64,000 nt of DNA from Fragum whitleyi (Eukaryota > Mollusca > Bivalvia > Cardiida > Cardiidae): NCBI GenBank assembly GCA_948146395.1, contig OX411547.1, positions 57,677,066 to 57,741,065 of the forward strand. Direction: 5' to 3'. Under the pieces are notes generated by a model. The model was not told where the DNA came from and made no database searches. It was given only the letters and a program-made list of their open reading frames with translations. Shown here one piece after another: positions 24,601 through 36,600 of the stretch. How positions within the stretch are numbered: the stretch's first letter is position 1; the number at the start of each line of letters is the position of its first letter. Position numbers and translations under genes: made by a program.

Positions 24601-27600
24601 CATTAGGTAGGTTAATCTTTATTCTGTAAACATAGAGTAAGGTCTGATGAAGTCAGAAGAGAAATATCTGATGAAATCAGCATCTTCTCAAACAATAAAG
24701 CCATCTCTTTATTAGGTATGTTAATCTTTACAATGTAAACATAGAGAGAGATCTGATACTATCAGTGTCATTTCAAACAATTAAGTTATCATCTCTTCAT
24801 TAGGTACGTAAATCTTTATGCTTTAAACATAGAGTAAGATCTGATGAAGTCAGTATCATCTCTAATGATCAAATCATCTCTCCACTAGGTAGGTGAATCT
24901 TTATTCTGTAAACATAGAGTAAGATCTGATGAAGTCAGCATCATTTCAAACAATCAAGTCATCTCTCCACTAGGTAGGTGAATCTTTATTCTGTAAACAT
25001 AGAGTAAAATCTGATGAAGTCAGTATCATTTCAAACAATCAAGTCATCTGTCCACTAGGTAGGTAAATCTTTATACTGTAAACATAGAGTAAGATATGAT
25101 GAAGTCAGCATCATTTCAAACAATCAAGTCATCTGTCCACTAGGTAGGTAAATCTTTATACTGTAAACATAGAGTAAGATATGATGAAGTTAGCATCATT
25201 TCAAACAATCAAGTCATCTGTCCACTAGGTAGGTAAATCTTTATACTGTAAACATAGAGTAAGATATGATGAAATTAGCATCATTTCAAACAATCAAGTC
25301 ATCTGTCCACTAGGTAGGTAAATCTTTATACTGTAAACATAGAGTAAGATATGATGAAGTTAGCATCATTTCAAACAATCAAGTCATCTCTCCACTAGGT
25401 AGGTGAATCTTTATACTGTAAACATAGAGTAAGATCTGATGAAGTTAGCATCATCTCTAATGATCAAGTCATCTCTCCACTAGGTAGGTGAATCTTTATT
25501 CTGTAAACATAGAGTAAGATCTGATGAAGTCAGCATCATTTCAAACAATCAAGTCATCTCTCCACTAGGTAGGTGAATCTTTATACTGTAAACATAGAGT
25601 AAGATCTGATGAAGTCAGCATCATCTCTAATGATCAAGTCATCTGTCCACTAGGTAAGTAAATTTTTATACTGTAAACATAGAGTAAGATCTGATGAAGT
25701 CAGCGTCATTTCAAACATACTTTATACTGTAAACATTGAGCAATTGTGATGAAGTCAGCATTATTTAAAACTATCAAGGTAAAACTTCATACAGTCAACA
25801 TAGAAAAACAATATAATGAAGTTGGTATCATTTCAAATGATCAAGTCATCTCTCTATCAGGTTAGTATAATTTCATACAGTAAACAAAGAGCAATATTCT
25901 GATGAAGTCCCTACCATATCTAATGATCAAGTCATCTCTTCATGAAGTAGGTGTAACCTTATACAGTAAACATAGAGCAACAATCTATTTAAGGAACAAT
26001 TTCCTAGGTGTATCTTTGGATAGAAAAACTTTGTCAAAGTGAGTATCATCTCCAACAATTCTGTCAGATCTCCATTAGATATGAGAATCCTTATGCCATA
26101 GATGGATTAAAGGTCTGCTGAATTTAGCATCATTTCAAACTCTCTGTTTGTGTATACCTATGTCAAGCAGTTGATTTTGGACAATTGAATACAGCACCTT
26201 TTGTCTTTTAAAGTTGCACACTTCTATAAAACCTGTTTGGTAAATTTCACACACTCTTGTTATTTGTCAGATATTTAATGATGTAGCTAAGAGTTACCCA
26301 ATTTTCTCAAAAACTTTTTCCGACAAATATTTCCATAAGATTCATCATTCATGAAAACATGGAATGAAATTAGAAATATTATGATTTGAGCATGATTTGT
26401 TAATTTAATTCAGCACTTTTACTAACACTATACAGAGCTGCAGATAGAGGGATTTTATCAGAGTTTAGATCAATGAATTCGTATAATTATCGCAGAAAAC
26501 CCTATTTTGTTGGTACTCATTGGAATCGTCTTGCCCAGACAATTCCAATGAGTACCAACAACATAGGGTTTCATTTAGGAATAAATTTTTTAGAATGGCT
26601 TTACCTCCTCTTATCTGTTCCTCTGACTATAGATAGTGATGTATTGTTTATTCAACCAAGCTTGCCAAATCACCCATCAATATACTTTTGTTTGATCATA
26701 TACATATATAAGTAAGGTACAGTTGTGTCACCTGCTAATGGAAAACTAATTCTTTGTTAGCTCCACTGGTCAAAGGCCACTGGGGCTATTGTCATGGCGC
26801 TGTGTCCATTGTGCATCCCTCAATCTGTGTGCCCGTGCCTCCAGTTGTAAACTTTTTCTTTAAAATATTTTCCTCAGAAACTTCTGAATGAATTTCAACC
26901 AAACTTTGCAGGAATGGTCCTTGAGTGACCCTCTTTCAAAGTTGTTAAGGAAATTTTGATCCAATGAAAATATGGATTTAATGGGCGTGGCTAATTTCTA
27001 CTAAAAACTATTGTGATTGGATGGAAAATATGTATTTTATGGGCGGAGGTCATTGCTCTGAATGTTTTATAGTGGAAACTTTGAAAATCATTTTCTCAGA
27101 ATTTAACCGATAGATATCAACCAAATTTAATTGGAATTATCCTTGAGTGACCCTTTATCAGTCTTCCAAAAATTTATTGTGATCAGATGAAAAATATGTA
27201 TTTTATGGACGGAGGTCATTTCTCCATATGTTATAAAGTTGAAACTTTGAAAATCATTTTCTCAAAATTTAACTGATGGATATCAATCAAACTTCATTGG
27301 TATGATCCTTTGGTGACCTTTTATCATGCAGCCAAAAATTATTGTGATTGGATGAAAATTATGTATTTTATGGGCAGAGGAAATTTCTCTCTATTTTAAA
27401 TTGTAGAATACTTGAAAATCATTTTCAACTTCGGTAGAACCAAAAATATTTAAAATCTAGTCAAAACATTGATTTGCTATTATAAGAATTTCAAGCCTGT
27501 GGAGCGACTCAAGCCATTCATGGCTTTCTAGTTAAAACATTCTTGGGGCTGAGTACAAATCTATTGTAACTGCCTGTAAAAATATGAGCACCAACAATAT

Positions 27601-30600
27601 TTCTGCACAAGCCCTTTGATGTATTTCTGTTACAAGTATAAATTCCAACTACATGTGATAAGTATTCTCATTGGACACCAGTGATGACCAATCAGAGGGC
27701 TTGTGGTTTAATTCAAAACTTGAAATTTGATTTTCAGTGGTTGACAAAAACTTGCACCATTATTTTTCAAAGTGAATTACATTATGATGACAAACAACTA
27801 AAGAAATCATTTTATTCTACTAATTCAGTTATATTTTGTGTGTCTATGTTTTTTGTGTGGTTCCTTGCATGCCCCGCTGTCTTGTTACAGAAAAACTTCG
27901 ACAGAATGATGAAGATCTCGCCACTGTGTTAGAGACGAGAATCAAAGTGCTGGCAGAGTTTCTGAAAGTCAACCCAGATGATGTGACAGAGAGAACACAG
28001 GTGGGAATATGTACTGGTTAAATCTTTTTCCCTGTGTCAAAAAGGGTCAGAGAAAAAAGGGGGAGAAAATTAATCTAACTTGACCCTTTCTTTCTGTCTG
28101 ATTCCGTATATTACTGTCTCAGTACAAAATAGTTGTAACTGTAACTGTAAAAAATAAGGTCAGAGAAACAAGGGGAGAAAATGAATCATACTTGACCCTT
28201 TCTTTCTGGCTGATTCCGTATATTGCTGTCTCAGTACATGTACAAAACAGTTGTAACTGCCTATAAAAATTTTAGGCAGTTACAACAGTAGATATTTGTC
28301 TTGTTTTTGCTCTAATAGTCACAATTTAGGCTCAATCTCTCTTTCAAACTGGCTCAGTATGTTTGTATGGTCATAAAGAAGAACCCTTTTTAATTTTGAT
28401 TGCATTATGATTTATTGCTTGGGAAAAGGAGCCTCATAGACAATAATCATTTTTTACTATGTAGAAGTGACAATTTTGGCTAAATCTCTTCAGAACTTGT
28501 TCAGGGTGAATGTCAGGTCATAGGGAAGGGCTTTATTCGTTTTGGTTACATATACCAAAGTATGTCAATGGAATAGGAGCCTTAAAGACTATAAAGCCAA
28601 AAGATATTCCTTGTAATTGAATTGTAGACCTAGATTGTGACCCCTCTCCACCCATTATGAGTTTTGTGATTGATTTCATCACGACAATCAATCAGAAAGA
28701 TTAATTGGGCAAAAAACAAGGTAACTATGGAAAAGGAGCTATAAAGCTGTGTCCTTGTAATCATTGGACTGATGTTTGTTTATTTACAGTTGCTAAACAT
28801 TCAAGGCATTTATCAATTTGGCTGCTCAGTAAGAATGTAAATTGTAATTAGAACATTTCTGCGTATAATTTCCTGAAGAAGGCCATTGCTAAAATATTGA
28901 AAAGAGTTTATAATGTTTAAAGTGTTGTAGGTAACAATAATGATTTTGCTAAAAAAAAAAGGCCCTGAATTTTCATTTAATTATCCTTCAATGTAATTCG
29001 ATTTGATAAAGCCAAGGACACAAAGGTTAGTTATGTAGGACCATCATGGTTCTCCTGTGCAAACATTTGGAATAATTTATATTAACCATTGCACAGTTGT
29101 TTTATATACATCATTATTTTACACTGTTAACCTCTGTTTACATTGTGAAAGATCATGAGTTCCGAAATTTTATGGAACTGTTACAGGTCAATTACCTTAA
29201 AGCCTATAAACATTGACTATTTCAGGAAATGGAGGTGGCAGAAGGAAGAGATCCCACACAACTTGTGGTAGCCTGCCAACACCAGATTACACAATTAATG
29301 GAGTTGATCAAAGATTCATCTATTGGTGCTCTACATCAAAATGACTGTATGTAGGAAATACGGGATATTCAATAAATGGTCAAAAATTTCTGAATGAATT
29401 AAAAAAGCTGCACAGCTGTTCTCCGTCATATGCAGATAAACAAATTGAGAGAGCAAATAGGAAAGGATTGAGATTACACATCTTAATCAAATAGTACTAT
29501 TGATTTCAATAAAATAATAACTCCTTTCTTTGTTGATTCAATTTCAAAATGGTTGTGCTTGATTATTCTGTACTAAGAGTAATCATTACATCTAAATTTT
29601 TGTGTGTCTCAAGCTTCTAGGCCATGTGTCAAAGTTTACAAAAAAAAAAAAAAATTACATCTGAACTTTCGTGTGTCTCAAGCATCTAGGCCATGTGTTA
29701 AAGTTGACAGTGCCCATGGCCTATTAAACCAATATATTTAGGTCCAATGAAAAGATTTAAAATACTTGTACCTTTGCACCTTTTCAATTTCATTGCACAT
29801 TGAATATCACACATAAATACTTCGCCAAATATTTGTATGCATGGTCTGAGTTTTGCATGAGATTTATTTGTAGATGACAAGTATTATTAGATTGAAGAAT
29901 CTTTTAATAGAAAACTAGCATCAATTATCACCCATTCAATGAAGTAATGGGATTTTAACTTTTTTGACCTAAAAAATTGAGCAGAAAATGAATAATGTTT
30001 GGCAGTAGAACATTAGTATAGCTTGAACATTTTTCAATAAACGTGCACCAAATACTAATATCACATTTAGGTCACCATGGATGGCTTTCATTTTGAGTGT
30101 CATACCTTGCATTGTTGAGTTTGCATGACTGTTAAAATTTTTTTACCATATCACATTCATATGAACATTTTAAATCTTTATGCGCCTCGAATGGCTAAAT
30201 GATTCGTTTAATATATTTAGAGGCACTTGCATTAGTCTTGTGCTGACCCTTCAAATAAAGTGCTTGGCTGTGCAATATATGTGCTGCATTCAAATGTAGA
30301 TTTATTGAAAATCATAGACTTAAGTCAGTGCAAAATGGATGTTAATACATATAGATTTATAAGCAGTTACAACTATTTTGCGCAGAACTATTGTTATGTC
30401 AACTCACAGAGACTCATTGATCTATAGGTCAATGCTTAACAATTGTAACTGTCTGTATGTTTATAAGCAGTTACAACTGTTGTACACTGACTCATTTATT
30501 TGTTTGATTCATAGTGGCTCATTTATCAGTGGGTCAATACAAAAACAGTTGAAACTGCCTATACATTTATAGGCAATTACAACTGCTTTGTGCTGACCCA

Positions 30601-33600
30601 TTTAATTTGTTTAATTAACAGCTGATGAACAATTGGAATCTATAGAAGATCTATCAATGCCTATTCCCATGGAGAGGTTAAAGGATATGGCCAACAGAAT
30701 GAACCAGATTCTTACCAACCTTCTGGTGAGTAGTGGCCATTAGTTGCTAAAAACGACCTCCTACTTTATATCTGGCTTAGAACTTTTCATTTTCCACTTC
30801 ATTTTTTTCCCAATATCACAGAGAGGTAGTTTGGGTTGTACACAGGTATTCCTATAGGTGAGGGACAAAGGAGGAGTATATTGTTGATTACCGATCATAA
30901 CGTCATAACTACAGCTTTTTTTTTTCAATGAAAAAAATATTCAAATTATCAACTTTATCCCCCTCTCTTCCATTGGCAAGGTTGCGGATTATTTTGGATG
31001 TTTTTCCAAGTGCCCCATTCTCTTGAATATATGTTCTGGGCTTGGGGTTTTAAAACTTCTCTCAGCCTCAAATTCTAAAATTTACTCAGATTAAAGCTGT
31101 AATTCTGTAAAAGTTAAGTAATAAATGTATGAATATGAAAGATCATAGAAATAAGTTGTTATTAATCATGACTTGTTAGTATTATCTTTTATGCCCAAAG
31201 ATATTTAAATCCTCAGTTTGAGAAAATTCTCAGTTGAGATTGAGAAAAGTTTAATAACCTCTGGCCCTGATAGTCGCCTTGTTGGTGGTTTGATGATCAT
31301 GATTTTTGTTGTGCCCAAGTGGTTTAGGATTATGCAACACTTTGATCCCTGAGGTAGTGGACCTGTAATAGTTCCGCAACATTTAGGACTTATCAACTTT
31401 CACAATGTTGACCGAGCTTTCCTAATGAAAATAATTAGAAAACCTTGGTTAACACTCTTAAAGTTTGTTACTCCGGAAACTTTGCGGAACTATTACGGGT
31501 ACACTACCTTAAATGGAATGAAATTCTGTCAGTCACTTTCTGAAGTTTCATTTGTCCATAATTTGTAATGTATTGTTTTTTATAAAAACAACAACAACAA
31601 CATTTTAACAACAAATACATTAATACAATGCAAATTTTATGACTAAAAAGAACAGTTCTATAACACAAATTTTGGGTTTTATCTTCAACCAAACTCAATT
31701 GTATGGCCTGCATAAATATAAATGTTGTCTTAACTGATTAATCTTTCCCACATGGGTTCTTAGTCCTAAAATGGTGTTTCAGTGGTCTATTTTGATTCTG
31801 AAATTACATTTCAGTTGAAAGAAGTCATAGAAGGTTCATTTTGTAAAATTTGAATTCTTTTGTTTGGAATTCAAAATTTATCATGGAAAATATCATATAT
31901 GAAGCAACAGGTTGATAAAAATCATCCTAAACAGACTCAAAAGTTTACTGTCAGAACATGTGGGAAAGAAATGCTATGTCTTCCTAACAAATTGCTTAAC
32001 TTAAATTTTCTTTCGATGAATGCCATTGATTATGTAAGTCAAGCAGACTTTTTACAGTCCATTATTATAGTCAGTAGGTGTAATTTACTTGTATTTTGTG
32101 TTGTGCATTACATTATTCCTTAAACACATATCAATGGCTCAGTACCCTTAAAAAAAATTGTATGATTTGAAATACCCATAAATAAGAGTTACATCTTCTT
32201 TTAAAACAACCAATACTTGAAATTTTCTGCTAAAATTGCTGTAGAAGATTCTTTCAGGCAAAAACTAGGGACGTAATTAAATTATTTGCTGAGTTAAATT
32301 ACTTAATTTGTGTATATATTTTTGTGACTGTTTTATGTTTCATTTAAGCACAAACCAGGGCCTCTTGTAACTGTTTATTATGTTTTGTTTAGGCACAAAC
32401 CAGGGCCACTTCAACAGCTATGTCACCTGTTTCGTCTCAGGTTAGGGAAGAAAGTTGGTTGCTATTTATAGCTCCTCAGTTAGTCTTTGCTAGAACAACC
32501 CCATATTTCTGATACTAAAACAATTTTACTGATAGATAATGTAAACAGGTCTTTCTTTACTCAATATCGACTGAGTTTAGGACTAATACTTTGAATTTCT
32601 TAAAATATATCTTGTGTTAAAAACATGGAAACTTTAGAAGGAAATCTCATACTTTTGCCTCTTACGAATTTATCATGTGAGAGTTCAGAAAAAGTATATG
32701 TTTTAGATAATGATGTTCTTGAAAATAAGATAGAGACATATCATGAAGTATGGGGTATAGGAATAAGAAAATTAAAATTATATCTAGGTGAACTGAGGAG
32801 AGAATAGAGCAGAACATTTCATTAATTCAAAACATTCAGGCAAATAGAAAATACAAAAATTGGATATCCCACACAGGTCTTTGATATAATGCCATTAATT
32901 CAGTGTTGATGATAATGCTCATTATCAACACTGAATTAATGGCATTGTATCAAAGTCTTGCTCTGCAGGATTCAGAAATGATATCAGTTTTGTAAGTGAG
33001 TACACATGCAGATTACCATTTCCTTAGAGTTTTGAGGATTAGCATCTTTGTTTTCATGGTACAGTTAAGAACATCGTGAAATTGACGAGATGATTGATTA
33101 TGGAATTATTTTGGAAAGAAATTGAATGAGTTTGTGGAGCGAGTTTTCAGTGAATTTAATGGGAGGTAATCCAATATTGCAAATTTTGTTCAGGATGAAC
33201 AAAATTAGCGATATTAATTACTTCCCTTTAAAAAATGAATATAGGTTCTTTTAATAGCGTCCTATTTCTTCGGGATCTAATCAGACGCTTACAATTTCAA
33301 TTAATTCAGTGAAATCACGATTATTTTTCCCAGCTGTTTTTATTTCAAACAAAGTTGTTGTTATATATCTTTCAGTGAGTTTTGAGCGCTTTTGAATGGT
33401 CTGAGTGAGTGTTTGGAATAAATGAATGGAGCGCTGAGTGAGCGATTTAGAATGGTTTTGATTGAGATGAATGTCAATTTCACAATATAACTAACTGTAT
33501 GGATAGTCTAGACATTCTTTATACCAAATTGTCACACCTATTTGTACAGGGTAATAAGAATCATACATTTTCAAAACATTTAAAGGGCTTGTTAAATGGT

Positions 33601-36600
33601 TACTGTACTCATATTACTGTTCATTAATGGTAGTTAGTAAAAAAAAATATTTCATGAAATTAAGAAGAATTGAAAAAAAAAAAATGAAAGATTTGGATAA
33701 TGACCTGATAATGTTTTGAATATAATGAAATGTCGCCCATATATACAGGGATCATGTTTACTTTCATCATTAACTCTACAACGCTTTGTCAGCTAACAAA
33801 CATGTTGGGCAGAGGCTTGAGGCATCATCTTGTTGAGTGCTTATAGTTCAACATTCTATATTAATCCTGGCTTTGTTATACAGTAAACCCATAATAAGAA
33901 TTCAAAATTTTAGACTAGAACCATACCAGTTGAAGAAGTTGTGCAGAAGATTTCTCCAGATTTTCACAATTTTATAGAAGACATTTTCATGAACAATGTC
34001 ATAAAGCCAGATTGTGTGCTATTGGGTTAAAGCTTAAACAGAGAACATAATCATGTGAAACAGTATTACCATTTTCTTTATCAATTGAATAAATTAAGAA
34101 AAGAGACTAAATGGTTAAGTTAATCTCTGAAAATAAATTATTTTCTTGAATTAAGTTTCTAAATTAAAATTCTCTTTCATGAGGTAATTATTATTGTATT
34201 CTAATAAATGTGTCAACACAATAATAGATATTTAATACAGGCCGATGTAATTTCCTTTCGAGTTAATTTCCTTGCAGCAAAATTGCTTTCTTTAATTTTC
34301 TGCTTCAAGAATGCTGATCTTTTATTGCTTAAACCACATAGTGATACAAGAAAATATGTTGCCATTTTTAGCTCACCTGAGCACGAAGTGCTCAAGGTGA
34401 GCTATTGTGATGGGCTGCTGTCCGTCGTCCGTCGTCCGTCGTCCATCGTCCGTCGTCAAACTTTACCTTGTGTGCACTCTAGAGGCCACATTTTTGGCCC
34501 AAATGTCTTGAAACTTGGTGAGAATGTTTGTCTCCATCAAATCTCGGTCAAGTTCGAAATTGGGTCAGGTGGGGTCAAAAATGGGGTCAAGGGGTCAAAT
34601 TTTAGAAAAACCTTGTGTGCACTCTAGAGCCCATTTTTGTGGCCCAAATGTCTTGAAACTTGGTCAGAATGTTTGTCTCCATCAAATCTCGGCCAAGTTT
34701 GAAATTGGGTCAAGTGGGGTCAAAAATGGGGTCAAGGGGTCAAATCTTAGAAAAACCTTGTGTGCACTCTAGAGGCCACATTTGTGGCCGAAATGTCTTG
34801 AAACGTGGTCAAAATGTTTGTCTCCCTCAAATCTCGGTCAAGTTCGAAATTGGGTCAGGTGGGGTCAAAAATGGGGTCAAGGGGTCAAATCTTAGAAAAA
34901 CCTTGTGTGCGCTCTAGAGGCCATATTTTTTGCCCAAATGTCTTGAAACTTGGTCAGAATGTTTGTCTCCATTAAATCTCAGTCAAGTTTGAAATTGGGT
35001 CAAGGAGGGTCAAAAATGGGGTCAAGGGGTCAAATCTTAAAAAAACCTTGTGTGCATTCTAGAGGCCATATTTTTGGCCCAAATGTCTTGAAACTTGGTG
35101 AGAATGTTTGTCTCCATCAAATCTCGGCCAAGTTTGAAATTGGGTCAAGTGGGGTCAAAAATGGGGTCAAGGGGTCAAATCTTAGAAAAACCTTGTGTGC
35201 ACTCTAAAGGCCATATTTTTGGTCCAAATGTCTTAAAACTTGGTCACAATGTTTGTCTCCATCAAATCTCATCCAAGTTTGAAATTGGGTCAAGTGGGGT
35301 CAAAAATGGGGTCAAGGGGTCAATCTTAGAAAAACCTTTTGTGCACTCTAAAGGCCATATTTTTGGTCCAAATGTCTTGAAACTTGGTCACAATGTATAT
35401 CTCCATCAAATCTCGGTCAAGTTCAAATTGGGTCAAGTGGGGTCAAAAATAGGGTTAAGGGGTCAAATCTTGCAAAAACCTTGTGTGTACTCTAGAGGTC
35501 ATATTTTTGGTCCAAATGTCTTGAAACTTGGTCAGAATGTTTGTCTCCTTCAAATCCCGGTCATGTTCAAAATTAGGTCAAGTGGGGTCAAAAATGGGGT
35601 CACTGGGTCAAATCTTAGAAAAACATTGCGTGCACTCCCGAGGCCACATCTTGGGTCCAAATGTCTTGAAACATGTTTGTCTCCATCAAATCTCAGTCAT
35701 GTTCAAAATTGGGTCAAGTGGGGTCAAAATTGGGGTCAAGGGGTCAAATCTTAAAAAAAAGAAAACATGTTTACTCAAATATCTTGAAACTTGGTCAATA
35801 TGTTTGTATGAAACCTAGGTCAAGTTTGAAATTGCCTTGAAATCTTACACAAGTTTGATAGAGGGTCAAAAAACGTTTTTTAGTACTTTAGAGGCAACAT
35901 TTTTAACTGAAATGTCTTCTTCTTGATCTCTTTGACTTTTGTTTAGCCATGCATCAGGTGAGCGCTTTAGGGCCAATGGCCCTCTTGTTTAGTTTGGACA
36001 AATTTCTTCCTTCCATGCTTTTGGCCCTGTGTTTGTCAAGCATGCTGGGTTTTGTTCTTGTCCTTTCTTGGTCTCTTGTTTTGAGCAATAAGTGCACATA
36101 AATGTGCTGAATGAACTTTACATACACTACATATGAAAGAGAATGCAACAAGCAGAGGTCTTCCCAGAGAGATAGCATTTTACAAATGAAAAGTAAGTTA
36201 GAGTGAATTGTCTTATCAAGGATGAATCATAGACCTATGTGGAATAGCAGCTGGAAGCTAGGAAAGGATGTGATGGTTGTACTTGTGAGAAAAAATACCA
36301 GGAACCCATTGTTAAGTGCTCCAGATGACGTGATATAACTGAAAAATGTTGAAAGTGGTGTTAAATTCCATTCAACCAATCAATCAATCAAAGCTTTTGG
36401 CCCTGTGTTTGTCAAGCATGCTGGGTTTTGTTCTTGTCCTTTCTGGGTCTCTTGTTTTGGGCAATAAGTGAACATAATGTGCTGACTGAACTTTACACAC
36501 ACTACATAGGAAAGAGCATGCATTTGGCAGAGGTCATCCAGAGATAGCATTTTACAAATGAAAAGTAAGTTAGAGTGAATTGTCTTGTCAAGGATGAGAG

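Noticed and set aside
24476..26130. CRISPR-like repeat array
   Set aside because: The 85-bp units are contiguous with no unique spacers, and the founder is an exon. The genome is eukaryotic.
32625..32807. 60-codon ORF (METLEGN...) as an extra Rho-GEF exon
   Set aside because: No acceptor precedes it. Exon 16 to exon 17 already join in phase 0, so it is not needed.
34208..35818. Series of overlapping ORFs up to 219 codons with repeated NVLKLGQNVCLHQIS peptides
   Set aside because: They are frames through the 145-bp tandem core of a composite element. The same peptide appears in three registers and there are no splice sites or conserved domain.
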